A stretch of 32,202 nt of DNA from Parcubacteria bacterium OLB19 (GCA_001567365.1 JZEL01000022.1:1-32202); one strand, 5' to 3'; shown: positions 7,784-15,605, counted from the first letter of the stretch. Notes: generated by a model not told the origin, from the sequence alone. Made by a program: numbers and translations.

Positions 7784-8431
7784 GTTGTACCCGTTGCTCC
7801 ATCAATCGGTACTATTACAGCAGATGACTGTACCATTATGGTGGCTGGAGAGTCAGAGTGTGACACTAAAGTTAGATGGAATGCCCCAGGTTATATTAAC
7901 CCTAAAGTTTATCAAGGAGGTAAACCATTGGTATTTGATCTAGCGGTATCACCTCCAGGTGGTTATCCAACAAAGATGAAGTTTAATACTAGAACTTTCC
8001 GCTTGTACGATAACAGTATCTTTGGTGTAGTTCCTGGGACAGATACATCATATACAGCTAATATTTATTGTGGACCAGGATTGGAAATGAATACTAGTGG
8101 TGTGTGTGTGATGAGTACTGTAGGGGTCACACCTTTACCAGCAAATATAGATATAATTGTAGAACCATCTATTATTCGTTCAGGTGATACGACTAGGGTT
8201 AGAGTAAAAGTTGAAACATCATCACCAGCAACCTGTACTCATTATGGTATACAAAACAGTCCTGGAATTCTGACTCATGATGGATCACCTTCTTCTCAGG
8301 ATTGGAATTTAACCACTAGACCATTAATGAGTACACAAATTATAAAAGTTAAATGTGTACTTGATGGTCTTGGTATAGAGTCAGAGAAAGAGGAAAGAAT
8401 AAATGTAATTCCGAATTTCGAAGAAACATAA
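7013..8431 (+). CDS. C-terminal fragment of the giant Ig-repeat surface protein
   Basis: As read it starts at a GTG inside the end of the first Ig repeat; the true frame comes from upstream after the one-base loss near 6941. It contains three more Ig-like repeats, then a distinct domain with paired cysteines (DDCTIMVAGESECDTKVRW, later CGPGLEMNTSGVCV) and a final beta domain (VEPSIIRSGDTTRVRVKV) with two more Cys. There is no C-terminal anchor or sortase motif. The ending IPNFEET is followed by a strong terminator. It is probably a filamentous or adhesin-like surface protein; Ig-like modules of this kind are generic binding or spacer domains, so no ligand can be named. Confidence 0.75.
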   Translation: MTVTVSAVAPAPTLTFTASPTTVTPGSASTLTWSATNVTTCIASGDWSGSKATGGSQSTGALSTVKTYTYTLRCIAPGGDITRSVTVSVSSVALAPTLTFTASPTTVTPGGASTLTWSSTNVTTCIASGDWSGSKATGGSQSTGALFSSKTYSLTCTGAGGSVNRSVTINVGTVTPAPTLIFTASPTTVSSGGSSMLNWSATNVTTCIASGDWTGSKALSGSQSTGVLTTVKTYTYTLRCIAAGGDIIRSVIVNVTPVVPVAPSIGTITADDCTIMVAGESECDTKVRWNAPGYINPKVYQGGKPLVFDLAVSPPGGYPTKMKFNTRTFRLYDNSIFGVVPGTDTSYTANIYCGPGLEMNTSGVCVMSTVGVTPLPANIDIIVEPSIIRSGDTTRVRVKVETSSPATCTHYGIQNSPGILTHDGSPSSQDWNLTTRPLMSTQIIKVKCVLDGLGIESEKEERINVIPNFEET

Positions 8432-8449
8432 TTTATAAACCATTATGCG

Positions 8450-8488
8450 AAAAACAAACTCCGAGGTCTTGCCTCGGAGTTTGTTTTT
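8450..8488. terminator. Terminator after the Ig-repeat gene
   Basis: The AAAAACAAACTCCGAGG arm pairs with CCTCGGAGTTTGTTTTT around a short loop, ending in a T-run. Confidence 0.9.
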
Positions 8489-8555
8489 TAGGTTATGAGT
8501 TTTACACACAATATGTTTAATAGGTAATTATGCTAAAATTGTCTATAAATCACCT

Positions 8556-8975
8556 ATGGAAAAAATCAAACAATCAGAAAAAATATCTCTGGTCGAGAAG
8601 CAAAAGCAAGAAGCTTTGGAAAATATTATTGATATCTTGGAGGAGCGTTTTCCAGACAAACTAAAAAAGACTTTCGAATCCCATGGCCGAGAATATATTT
8701 TAACTTCAGCCGAAGATTGTATGGTGGCGTTTGCTGAGCAAAATCGGGAGGTGGTAGAAATCTTATACGAAGAGATAAAACAAAAAGACGATTATCGTAG
8801 CGAACAAGCAATCGCTAAACTCTTTGCTTTATTTATGGCTTACGAAAAACTAGTGGTGCTTTATGCTGAACTGAGGAGTTATTATCCAAAAGTAGCGGGA
8901 CGAGTGGAGGATAAGCTACCACCATTATCTTATGTGGCCGAACACGGTTCTAAGCAGTGGGAAAAAATCAAATAA
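8556..8975 (+). CDS. Hypothetical helical protein in operon with the GH15-type enzyme
   Basis: A 139-residue soluble, highly charged, all-helical protein, rich in Glu and Lys at the N-terminus (EKQKQEALENIIDILEERF). It has no signal peptide or membrane helix, and I do not recognise the family. TAAAAT/TATAAA elements directly upstream (8533-8549) imply a very short leader. Its TAA at 8973-8975 is separated by one base from the ATG of the next gene, so the two are almost certainly co-transcribed and translationally coupled. It may be an accessory or regulatory subunit for the glycoside hydrolase-like partner, but this is inferred from position only. Confidence 0.75.
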   Translation: MEKIKQSEKISLVEKQKQEALENIIDILEERFPDKLKKTFESHGREYILTSAEDCMVAFAEQNREVVEILYEEIKQKDDYRSEQAIAKLFALFMAYEKLVVLYAELRSYYPKVAGRVEDKLPPLSYVAEHGSKQWEKIK

Positions 8976-8976
8976 T

Positions 8977-10032
8977 ATGTCTTCTTTTAATTTTGATAAT
9001 GAGATTGAAAAACACCTAGAGGTAGTACGTAAGTTACAGAAACCATCAGGAGTTTTTACAGCTTCTTCTCATAGTGTGCAAACTGGTTATGATAAAGCTT
9101 GGCTTCGGGATATTTATTTTATGACTTTAGGCTTTTTGGAAACCGGTGAATTTGATGTGGTGCAAAAGGCGGGAAAGGCTTTGTTGTCTATTTTTGTTAA
9201 ACATAAAGATAAGATTAATTGGGCGATTCAAAACAAGCCACATGCTACTTGGCAATACATTCATGCCCGCTTCAATCCTGAAACTTTTGAAGAGTATTGG
9301 GAAGAATGGGGTAATAGTCAAAATGATGCAGTTGGAGAAGTGCTTAATCTTTTGGTTGAGTTGGAACTTCAAGGTAAAAGTGTAATTGAAACTGACGAAG
9401 AAAAGGAAATGATGCAGATGATTGTTGATTATTTGGTTAGGTTGGAATATTGGCATGATCCAGATAATGGTATTTGGGAGGAAGCTATGGAGATACACGC
9501 GTCTTCTATTGGTTCGTGTGTGGCAGCTTTGCGTAAGGCTAAGCAGTTACCATGGCTTAATGTACCGAATGAGGCGGTGGAGAATGGTGAGAAAGCTTTA
9601 CGTTCACTTCTTCCTCGTGAGTCAAGAACAAAATTTGCTGATCTGGCGTTACTTACACTCATTTATCCGTTCGCGGTAACCACCGAGATGGAGACGGTGG
9701 AAATTTTGCGAAATGTTGAATACCATCTCACACGTGATAAGGGGGTAATTCGCTATAAGCTGGATCGTTACTACAACAATAACGAAGATGGTTATAGTGA
9801 AGAGGCGGAATGGTGTTTTGGTTTGTCGTGGCTCGCTATTATTTATGCCGAGAGAGGTGAGCGAGAAAAGGCTTATTATTACTTACGCAAAGCCGAAAAG
9901 ACGGTGACGGCAGATGGTTTGGTTCCAGAATTATATTATTCACACACAGACAGGCCAAACGCTAATACACCATTGGGTTGGGCAGAAAGTATGTATGTAG
10001 TGGCGCTGAAGAAGGTGAGGGATATGGCGTGA
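8977..10032 (+). CDS. GH15-type (alpha/alpha)6-barrel enzyme, glucoamylase-like
   Basis: A 351-residue protein from ATG 8977; a longer reading from 8932 would overlap the preceding gene by 44 bases. It matches the catalytic barrel of the glucoamylase / phosphorylase-kinase-alpha group: AWLRD (~41-45) near the sugar-binding site, DNGIWEE (~163-169) matching the family's xLWEE block with its general-acid Glu, and the C-terminal NTPLGWAESMYVVAL, matching the second active-site block. The usual N-terminal beta-sandwich of bacterial GH15 enzymes is missing, and there is no signal peptide. It therefore acts in the cytoplasm, presumably on alpha-glucans or an intracellular oligosaccharide. A ROK sugar kinase lies nearby. 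The TGA stop is inside the downstream palindrome. Confidence 0.8.
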   Translation: MSSFNFDNEIEKHLEVVRKLQKPSGVFTASSHSVQTGYDKAWLRDIYFMTLGFLETGEFDVVQKAGKALLSIFVKHKDKINWAIQNKPHATWQYIHARFNPETFEEYWEEWGNSQNDAVGEVLNLLVELELQGKSVIETDEEKEMMQMIVDYLVRLEYWHDPDNGIWEEAMEIHASSIGSCVAALRKAKQLPWLNVPNEAVENGEKALRSLLPRESRTKFADLALLTLIYPFAVTTEMETVEILRNVEYHLTRDKGVIRYKLDRYYNNNEDGYSEEAEWCFGLSWLAIIYAERGEREKAYYYLRKAEKTVTADGLVPELYYSHTDRPNANTPLGWAESMYVVALKKVRDMA

Positions 10033-10084
10033 AAGTAATAAGCGGGCGGGACCTTCGGTCCCGCCCGCTTATTACTTTCACGCC
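10026..10084. terminator. 59-base perfect palindromic terminator
   Basis: A 28-bp perfect stem around TTC with a GC-rich core (GCGGGCGGGACC) and mixed outer arms. It begins inside the last codons of the GH15-type gene. It is the longest perfect hairpin in the window. Confidence 0.85.
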
Positions 10085-10100
10085 AACATAAAAAATCATG

Positions 10101-10115
10101 TATACTTTATATGTA
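10101..10115 (+). promoter_or_regulatory. -10 element for leaderless Gmad2 gene
   Basis: TATACT (10101-10106) is followed after eight bases by the ATG at 10115. No clear -35 is seen; the preceding bases belong to the terminator. Confidence 0.5.
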
Positions 10116-10696
10116 TGATCAAAGCCATATACATATTTGTCGCTATAGCGATTTTAGCTGGTATTGTTAGTTTTATTACTTCTAATAACAAGAGTGAAGA
10201 AGTGGTCGAGAATGAGGGTGTAATGTGTGCTATGGATGCCATGATGTGCCCTGACGGTACTTATGTGGGTAGAACTGGACCAAATTGTGAATTTATTTGC
10301 CCAGACTCTGGTGAGGTAGAAAAAGATATTCCTGTAGTTGGTGAAGATAAAACTAATCTAATAAGAGTTAATCAGCCAGTAATAGGATCAGTTATCACTA
10401 GTCCGCTACAGATTGCAGGAGAAGCAAGAGGTGGTTGGTTTTTTGAGGCCAGCTTTCCTATATCCTTAGTAAATTGGGATGGTGTGATTATTGCTGAGGG
10501 TATAGCTGAAGCTCAAGATGAATGGATGACAGAGGACTTTGTTCCATTTTTAGCTAATATAAAATTCACAAACCCCTACAATATTGGTGATCCAGATTTT
10601 ATGAAAAGTGGTACTTTAATCTTACGTAAGGATAACCCATCAGGCTTACCCGAACATGACGATGCTATAGAAATACCAATTCGCTTTACAGAGTAG
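10115..10696 (+). CDS. Membrane-anchored Gmad2 (Ig-like) domain protein
   Basis: 193 residues. The N-terminal helix (IYIFVAIAILAGIVSFI, ~5-21) anchors the protein or acts as a signal. A short Cys-rich segment follows with C38, C45, C58 and C62 (CPDGTYVGRTGPNCEFICP), resembling small Kazal-like motifs. Residues ~85-190 match the Gmad2 domain: IRVNQPVIGSVITSPLQIAG, then EARGGWFFEASFP and a WMTEDFVPFLANIKF block. Gmad2 is an extracytoplasmic Ig-like module first noted with GerM germination proteins, common in CPR cell-surface proteins and of unknown function. The mRNA appears leaderless. Confidence 0.85.
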   Translation: MIKAIYIFVAIAILAGIVSFITSNNKSEEVVENEGVMCAMDAMMCPDGTYVGRTGPNCEFICPDSGEVEKDIPVVGEDKTNLIRVNQPVIGSVITSPLQIAGEARGGWFFEASFPISLVNWDGVIIAEGIAEAQDEWMTEDFVPFLANIKFTNPYNIGDPDFMKSGTLILRKDNPSGLPEHDDAIEIPIRFTE

Positions 10697-10746
10697 TTTT
10701 TTCTTTTGTTATAATTTAAGTAGTTATTAGTTTAAGTAGACAATAT

Positions 10747-10815
10747 ATGGCCAAAGGTACAGACATGAGGAAGGAGAAGAAGAAGCCAAAGAAGGATAAG
10801 GGAGATAAAAAATAA
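10747..10815 (+). CDS. 22-residue lysine-rich conserved-type microprotein
   Basis: ATG 10747 to TAA 10813-10815 encodes MAKGTDMRKEKKKPKKDKG plus DKK. It resembles the short MAKG-x(n)-RKE-KKP-KK proteins found in many bacteria (recalled pattern, not searched). It is strongly basic and presumably binds nucleic acid or the ribosome. A TATAAT (10710-10715) lies ~30 bases upstream, and the leader carries two copies of TTTAAGTAG (10715-10723 and 10731-10739). The stop lies inside the arm of the following terminator, as for several genes here. Confidence 0.6.
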   Translation: MAKGTDMRKEKKKPKKDKGDKK

Positions 10816-10861
10816 TTAAAGTGGGCGGTCCCTTTGGGACCGCCCACTTTAATTATTTTTT
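10807..10861. terminator. Bidirectional terminator between the microprotein and the MazG-like gene
   Basis: A perfect 26-bp stem around TTT with core GGGCGGTCCC and AT-rich arms ending in A6 and T6. It overlaps the ends of both convergent genes. Confidence 0.9.
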
Positions 10862-11224
10862 ATCTAAAATCTTACTCAAATCTGCTTTAGAAAAATCAGG
10901 ACCTTTCTGTACTTTATAAGGGTGATATTCTTTGGTCATATTAGAACGGTGAACTTCAGCAAAAATTTCTTCCATCTTATCTTGTAGTCCGTGTTCGAGG
11001 ATGGTACCGTAAGTAGCGTATAGTAGATCAGTTAGTTCTTTAGCAATATTTTCTAAATCTTTTTTTTCGACACCCGTTTTATATTCCTCTACTTCCTCTT
11101 TTGCCATGTTGTACCGTAGGAAAGAGCGATCTTCAGGAATTAAACTAGGAGCGTTGGCTATGGGTACTCTGAATTTACTATGAAACTCAGCTACCATCTC
11201 TAATTCTTTTTTCATAGAGTACAT
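10853..11224 (-). CDS. MazG-like / HisE-type nucleoside triphosphate pyrophosphohydrolase
   Basis: All-alpha NTP pyrophosphatase of 123 residues. Metal-binding acidic motifs are present: KEEVEEY (E43/E44 and E46/E47) on one helix and ELTDLLY (E63, D66) on the next, the ExxE...ExxD signature. The C-terminal EIFAEVHRSNMTKE matches the phosphoribosyl-ATP-pyrophosphatase-like MazG subgroup that often houses house-cleaning enzymes. No histidine-biosynthesis genes are nearby, so nucleotide-pool sanitation is more likely than HisE. TTGCAA (11261-11256), a 17-nt spacer and TATCCT (11238-11233) on this strand place the transcription start on the ATG at 11224. A second ATG at 11215 is also possible. 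Confidence 0.85.
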   Translation of the reverse strand: MYSMKKELEMVAEFHSKFRVPIANAPSLIPEDRSFLRYNMAKEEVEEYKTGVEKKDLENIAKELTDLLYATYGTILEHGLQDKMEEIFAEVHRSNMTKEYHPYKVQKGPDFSKADLSKILDKK

Positions 11225-11246
11225 TATATACGAGGATAAAAAATAC

Positions 11247-11284
11247 TTACATATTTTGCAAAAATAGTGTATGGTACTGTCTTA
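11247..11284 (+). promoter_or_regulatory. Promoter giving a leaderless ABC-F mRNA
   Basis: TTACAT (11247-11252), 17-nt spacer, TATGGT (11270-11275), then eight bases to the ATG. It overlaps the divergent MazG-gene promoter, so the two may interfere. Confidence 0.55.
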
Positions 11285-12765
11285 TGTCAAGAAGTGATGG
11301 AATTATTGTTTTCAAGGATGTTTCCTATGAATATGATGCGACTCGTCCAATTCTAAAAGAGGCGAATTTTGTAGTGCGTCGTGGTGCCAAATTAACTTTA
11401 ATGGGTCAAAATGGTGCCGGTAAAAGTACTATTTTTTCACTAATCACCCGCGAACGTCAGCCTGATGAAGGTGATATTAATATCGAACCTCGTACCAGTA
11501 TTGCGGTTGCAAGACAAATTATTCCTCGAAGCGAACTAGCTCTCACTGTTCGTGAATTTTTTGAAAAGTGTTTTTCTGAAAAAGTTTATGACATTGACCC
11601 AAAAATTGATGAAGTATTGGAAGTGGTAAATCTAACTCCAACCGAAAAGATGAAAGAAACTTTTAAGGAAAGAGTGGTGGGTAGTTTTTCTGGTGGACAG
11701 CAAGCTCGTCTTTTGTTGGCACAAGCTTTGATACAGAATCCCGATGTGCTTTTACTAGATGAACCAACCAACAATCTAGATGTGGCTGGTATTGAACATC
11801 TCACTACTTTTCTTAAAGAATACAAAAAAACTGTTTTGGTAATTTCCCACGATGCTGATTTCTTGAATGCTTTCACGCACGGAGTTTTGTATCTTAATAC
11901 TCAAAGGCGACAAGTTGAGCAGTACAACGGTAATTATCATGCGGTAGTGAAGGAGATTGCTGCGCAAGTAGAGAAGGAGCAACGTGAAAATGCCCGTTTG
12001 GCTAAAGAGATTCAGGCTAATAAAGATAAGGTGAACTATTTTGCAAGTAAAGGAGGAAAAATGCGTCTGGTTGCTAAACGTATGCGTGAGGATATTGAGG
12101 AAGCGGAAGAAAATAAAGTAGATGTACGTCGAGAGGATAAAACTATTCGTCCATTTACAATTGAACCGCACGAGGACGTGCCACTTGAGGTGGTAAAACT
12201 GACTTCTTATCAAGTAATTAAAAATCACGAACCAAAGGAAATCGAATGTGATTTGGTATTAAAACGAGGACAACATTGGCAAATCATAGGTCCTAACGGT
12301 ATTGGTAAAACTACTTTGCTCGAGAGATTAGCTTCTGGTCATGCGAAAGGTGAGTTTGTGGCTGAAGGTGTACAGATAGGTTACTATCGACAAGATTTTT
12401 CTAATCTTGATTTTGATAAGACGGTTTTTGAAACTTTAATGGATTCAATGCAGAGAAAATTAGAAGAGGAGATGCGTTCTATCGCTGCTGGGTTTTTGCT
12501 TTTTGGTGATGTAATGAAAACCAAAGTCGGTAATCTGTCTGAAGGTCAAAAAGGTTTGGTGGCTTTTGCTAAATTGACTATGGAAAGACCCGGACTTCTA
12601 ATTCTTGACGAACCAACCAACCATATAAATTTCCGCCATATTCCAGTTATTGCTAAAGCTTTGCATGATTATAAGGGGACAATGATTTTAGTTTCTCACG
12701 TTCCTGACTTTGTAGAACAAATTAGAATTGATGAAGTGTTGGATTTGGCTAAAGGAAAGAAATAA
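11284..12765 (+). CDS. ABC-F family ATPase (translation factor type)
   Basis: A soluble protein of 493 residues with two ABC domains and no membrane domain. Domain 1: Walker A GQNGAGKST (41-49), signature SFSGGQQ (134-140), Walker B LLLDEPTNNLD (156-166). A charged helical linker (~222-285, KEQRENARLAKEIQANK) corresponds to the ribosome-contacting P-site-tRNA motif. Domain 2: GPNGIGKTT (336-344), a degenerate signature LSEGQKG (418-424), and LILDEPTNHINF (439-450). ABC-F proteins bind the ribosomal E site and resolve stalled or drug-bound complexes; the subgroup (Uup, EttA or resistance type) cannot be fixed by eye. It is monocistronic and apparently leaderless. Confidence 0.92.
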   Translation: MSRSDGIIVFKDVSYEYDATRPILKEANFVVRRGAKLTLMGQNGAGKSTIFSLITRERQPDEGDINIEPRTSIAVARQIIPRSELALTVREFFEKCFSEKVYDIDPKIDEVLEVVNLTPTEKMKETFKERVVGSFSGGQQARLLLAQALIQNPDVLLLDEPTNNLDVAGIEHLTTFLKEYKKTVLVISHDADFLNAFTHGVLYLNTQRRQVEQYNGNYHAVVKEIAAQVEKEQRENARLAKEIQANKDKVNYFASKGGKMRLVAKRMREDIEEAEENKVDVRREDKTIRPFTIEPHEDVPLEVVKLTSYQVIKNHEPKEIECDLVLKRGQHWQIIGPNGIGKTTLLERLASGHAKGEFVAEGVQIGYYRQDFSNLDFDKTVFETLMDSMQRKLEEEMRSIAAGFLLFGDVMKTKVGNLSEGQKGLVAFAKLTMERPGLLILDEPTNHINFRHIPVIAKALHDYKGTMILVSHVPDFVEQIRIDEVLDLAKGKK

Positions 12766-12790
12766 AGACAGGTTAAATTAACCACAGCTA

Positions 12791-12819
12791 TTGACATATA
12801 TCATATAATATGATATTAT
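12791..12819 (+). promoter_or_regulatory. Strong sigma-70-type promoter of the RTX-like gene
   Basis: Consensus TTGACA (12791-12796), 17-nt spacer and TATTAT (12814-12819). The leader is ~45 nt and includes a Shine-Dalgarno (AAAGGAG, just before the TTG start), unlike the housekeeping genes. Confidence 0.8.
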
Positions 12820-12872
12820 AGGAAGGCTTAAAAAGCGTTGTACCTTAAAACTAAAACTAAAGGAGAAAAAAA

Positions 12873-13577
12873 TTGTATAATCAATATCATTTTAATGGCG
12901 GATCACTTCTGGTGTTATTGCAAGAGCAAGAACCGTTTGTATTGTCAGGGATGTCTGGTACGGTGATTGGTAGTCGAAACGACGACTCAATTACTCTTCT
13001 GGGGCCAGAGTCAAAAATTGCTTTGGCTGGTGCTGGCGACGACATAATCGTTTCGTCTTTTGAAACAGACGGAATGACTGGTCCAGCGGAAAATTATATA
13101 TATGGCGGATCTGGTGACGATGTCATTGTTAGTACTGGCTTTACTGCCGATGAGATTTTTGGCGGTGCTGGTGATGACGAAATCATTATAGGTAGCTTCG
13201 TTACTAATATTAGTGGGGGCGAAGGTTCTGATACTTTCACTTTTATGGAAATATCAGAGTCGTACTCAGCGTCTTCCATAAATGACTTGTCATTTATGGA
13301 AGGTGATGTTATCAACCTTTCATGGCTCACATCCTCTGGTTATGTATTGGAGTGGGATTCAACCGATCCAGACTTTATTGCTGTGGAATCTGTCAGTAAT
13401 CCTGATTATTCTGAATATAAGGATTATGATGATGAAGGTGACGATGGTGAAGGTTACTGGACTGATAATTATGGATCTGAGTTTCAGTTGGACCTGTATG
13501 TTTTCGGTCTCGGTGAGCAGATTGAATTAATCGGCGGACTGGAAACGGCTTTGGCAGAGGGTTATGTCGTAATATAA
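12873..13577 (+). CDS. RTX-like calcium-binding repeat protein
   Basis: 234 residues from TTG 12873, chosen because AAAGGAG lies at the right distance and no in-frame ATG precedes it. Glycine/aspartate nonapeptide-like repeats are visible: GAGDDIIV (53-60), GGSGDDVIV (78-86), GGAGDDEII (97-105) and GGEGSDTFTF (115-124), followed by the capping FMEGDVINLSWL. The C-terminal half is very acidic (DYDDEGDDGEGYW). RTX repeats fold as a calcium-loaded beta-roll outside the cell, usually after type I secretion; no such exporter or signal peptide is seen here. It has its own strong promoter and terminator. RTX proteins are not a typical CPR feature, so transfer is possible. Function unknown. Confidence 0.75.
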   Translation: MYNQYHFNGGSLLVLLQEQEPFVLSGMSGTVIGSRNDDSITLLGPESKIALAGAGDDIIVSSFETDGMTGPAENYIYGGSGDDVIVSTGFTADEIFGGAGDDEIIIGSFVTNISGGEGSDTFTFMEISESYSASSINDLSFMEGDVINLSWLTSSGYVLEWDSTDPDFIAVESVSNPDYSEYKDYDDEGDDGEGYWTDNYGSEFQLDLYVFGLGEQIELIGGLETALAEGYVVI

Positions 13578-13595
13578 TCCTGAATTTTTATCTCT

Positions 13596-13629
13596 CAACC
13601 CCTGGGTTTATTACTCAGGGGTTGTTTTT
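13596..13629 (+). terminator. Terminator of the RTX-like gene
   Basis: CAACCCCTG (13596-13604) pairs with CAGGGGTTG (13616-13624), followed by T5. Confidence 0.9.
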
Positions 13630-13670
13630 GTTTAACTAGTTCTAGTTTAGAATATTATTTTTGGATTTTG

Positions 13671-13718
13671 TATAGAACATAAAAGGCGCGGCTTCGCCCG
13701 CGCCTTTTATGTTCTATA
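13671..13718. terminator. Bidirectional terminator before the ROK kinase 3' end
   Basis: A 21-bp stem, TATAGAACATAAAAGGCGCGG paired with its complement around a CTTCGC loop. It sits four bases after the convergent ROK gene stop. Confidence 0.85.
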
Positions 13719-13722
13719 TTAA

Positions 13723-14562
13723 CTATATATTTTGCTTCAAAAGTGCCATGGCTCCATACAAGCCACCTTCATCTTTGAGAGTAGCATCAAGAATAACTGG
13801 ACATGGTACAAAACCAGCTAGTACTTCTTCGGTGTGTCTAATAATATCTTCGCGATAAATTCTCGGATCACCAACTACCATCGAACCACCAAGCACAATA
13901 GCATCAGGTGACCAATACAATATCGTGTTTCTTAGACCGTTAGCTAAATAATAAGCTAATTCATCCCAGACAGGGTCTGTTTGGGGTATTTCGTATGGTT
14001 TACAACCCCTTCTTCTTTCCAAAGATTTACCAGAAACAAGATTTTCCAAAGTATGATTTATATCTTTACCAAAGATACTTCTATCAATATCAAGAATTTG
14101 GTGACCTGGCTCAAAACCAATACTGGTTACATCTAATTGTCCTTTTACATATCTGGCGCCACCAACGCCTGTACTGATTGTGTGATAGGCGACTATGTCA
14201 TAATCTTTTCCTGCACCATAAACTGCTTCTCCTAAACCGACAATGGCTGAATCGTTTTCCAAATAGGCTGGAGCAGAAAAACGAGCAGTCAAATCTTTGG
14301 TAATTTCGTGATTTATCCAATCAGTTAATATCACCTCATTGGTGATGCCTGTCTTGTTTTTATTTAAAGGTCCACGAATTCCTCCTGCTATACCTTCAAT
14401 ATTTTCACCGCCACTAATTTTTTCTATTGCCTCGCAGAGATTTTTAAAACCTTCTTCGTATGATAGAGGGGTTTTAAACTTTATTGGTGTACCGTAAGTT
14501 TTAAGATCGTTACTACCTGCTACTCTTGTGTTTGTTCCGCCAATATCGAAGATTATGTACAT
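13723..14562 (-). CDS. ROK-family sugar kinase
   Basis: 279 residues. ATP-binding phosphate-1 motif DIGGTNTR (6-13), acidic catalytic block ENDSAIVGLGEA, phosphate-2 region STGVGGARYVKG, and GFEPGHQILD with the ROK histidine. ROK proteins phosphorylate glucose, fructose, N-acetylglucosamine or N-acetylmannosamine, or act as repressors. There is no helix-turn-helix, so it is a kinase. The usual C-x-C-G-x-x-G-C zinc cluster is absent, as in some glucokinase-like members. The GH15-type enzyme upstream could supply free glucose, which would make a small glucan-use module; this is inference. Sugar specificity is unresolved. Confidence 0.88.
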   Translation of the reverse strand: MYIIFDIGGTNTRVAGSNDLKTYGTPIKFKTPLSYEEGFKNLCEAIEKISGGENIEGIAGGIRGPLNKNKTGITNEVILTDWINHEITKDLTARFSAPAYLENDSAIVGLGEAVYGAGKDYDIVAYHTISTGVGGARYVKGQLDVTSIGFEPGHQILDIDRSIFGKDINHTLENLVSGKSLERRRGCKPYEIPQTDPVWDELAYYLANGLRNTILYWSPDAIVLGGSMVVGDPRIYREDIIRHTEEVLAGFVPCPVILDATLKDEGGLYGAMALLKQNI

Positions 14563-14730
14563 AATGAATTCAAATTTATAAATTAAATCAATCTATTGAT
14601 TATAGCAATACATTATGTTGTCTAACATAATGTCTGCACGGTTGATTTTATCTAAATAATGGTGTTAGAATTTAACCGGAAAGAGTGTAGTTCTTCTTTC
14701 TTTTTCTTAACTTTGATTGGAGAAAGAATC

Positions 14731-14874
14731 ATGAAATTTAAACTTGTAAAAATGGTAGGTGGAGGTGGTGGAGCTTTTATTAATGGCGATGGTGGCTCTG
14801 CTTTTATTATCCCTGACGGCGACGCAGTTTGTGATTGTGGTAATTGTGAAGTTTGCAGGAATCTTAAAGTTTAG
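14731..14874 (+). CDS. 47-residue Gly-rich, Cys-cluster microprotein
   Basis: ATG 14731 follows a clear Shine-Dalgarno (GGAGAAAG). An in-frame start at 14659 would add 24 residues upstream of that site and is rejected. The N-terminal KFKLVKMV is followed by GGGGGAFINGDGGSAF and a C-terminal CDCGNCEVC cluster (C-x-C-x2-C-x2-C). The layout could be a small metal-binding protein or a ribosomally made, modified peptide precursor; neither is shown. No modification enzyme is recognised nearby. The next gene downstream, after a terminator, is a membrane protein. I do not recognise the family. Confidence 0.6.
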   Translation: MKFKLVKMVGGGGGAFINGDGGSAFIIPDGDAVCDCGNCEVCRNLKV

Positions 14875-14888
14875 TTTTTTTAATCTTC

Positions 14889-14917
14889 AAGACCTGGCTG
14901 TTTCAGTCAGGTCTTTC
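14889..14917 (+). terminator. Terminator after the Cys-cluster microprotein
   Basis: AAGACCTG (14889-14896) pairs with CAGGTCTT (14908-14915). The T-run is weak. Confidence 0.75.
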
Positions 14918-14998
14918 TATTGACTAATAAGAAAAAGGTGATTTAATTCTCAAAGGTAGGTAGTTTTTGTGCTATTTAACAAATCATAAGGGGGTTAA

Positions 14999-15547
14999 GT
15001 GAAAAGATATTCATTTTTAGGATTATTCTTTTGTTTTATTGCGAGTACTGACTTGGTTTATGCTAATAGTAATTTTATAGGGTTTCTTTCCGTGGAAGAA
15101 GTGCATTCATTACACCAATTTTTATGGATAGTAACGTTACTGTTGATATTAGTAACAATCTTTCCACTAAGATTTACATCAATACCCTTTAGATCAATTT
15201 GGTTTTTTGTTACTGGTCTACTAATGTTAGTAATGTCTGGTGTAGACGGAGATGATTTGATTTTAGGGGCGTCCTTTATTCATATATTTATAATGTGCGG
15301 ATTTATTATTGCTGTTATGTTGATTACAAATTCAAATAATCTAAGTCAAATCATAACTTTGCGCGATTCATTCTCTGCCATAACAATACCTGTCTGTAGT
15401 GCGCTAGCATTAGTTTTAATGTCTCGTGCAGAGAAGGTGAGTGGTTACGTTTCACCTTCATTTATGATTGGATTCACAATCCTCAGTCTGATTCTCTTTA
15501 TGGTTGAATTTATTGTTTCTCAAAGAAATAATAAATTAAACAAATAG
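14999..15547 (+). CDS. Polytopic membrane protein of unknown function
   Basis: 182 residues from GTG 14999, preceded by a Shine-Dalgarno-like AAGGGGG. The N-terminus is signal-like (YSFLGLFFCFIASTDLVYA), then come about five hydrophobic segments (~40-60, 68-82, 90-112, 125-143, 151-171) with short loops, one carrying SGVDGDD. No enzymatic motif is visible, and I do not recognise the family. It ends in a short basic tail, QRNNKLNK. It lies between the Cys-cluster microprotein and fusA and has its own terminator. A role linked to the microprotein, such as export or immunity, would be guesswork. Confidence 0.7.
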   Translation: MKRYSFLGLFFCFIASTDLVYANSNFIGFLSVEEVHSLHQFLWIVTLLLILVTIFPLRFTSIPFRSIWFFVTGLLMLVMSGVDGDDLILGASFIHIFIMCGFIIAVMLITNSNNLSQIITLRDSFSAITIPVCSALALVLMSRAEKVSGYVSPSFMIGFTILSLILFMVEFIVSQRNNKLNK

Positions 15548-15565
15548 GGTTTGGTTAAATCAACT

Positions 15566-15605
15566 AAAGACCACCAAAGAAATTTCTTCGGTGGTCTTTA
15601 TTTTT
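15566..15605. terminator. Terminator after the membrane protein gene
   Basis: AAAGACCACC pairs with GGTGGTCTTT (15590-15599) with an inner AAGAAATTTCTT helix, then a T-run. Confidence 0.85.

Noticed and set aside
9127-9498. 123-codon minus-strand open frame inside the GH15-type gene
   Set aside because: Antisense shadow of a well-supported gene; low-complexity Ile/Phe/Asn composition.
11776-12228. 150-codon minus-strand open frame in the ABC-F gene
   Set aside because: Antisense shadow of a conserved ABC-F coding sequence.
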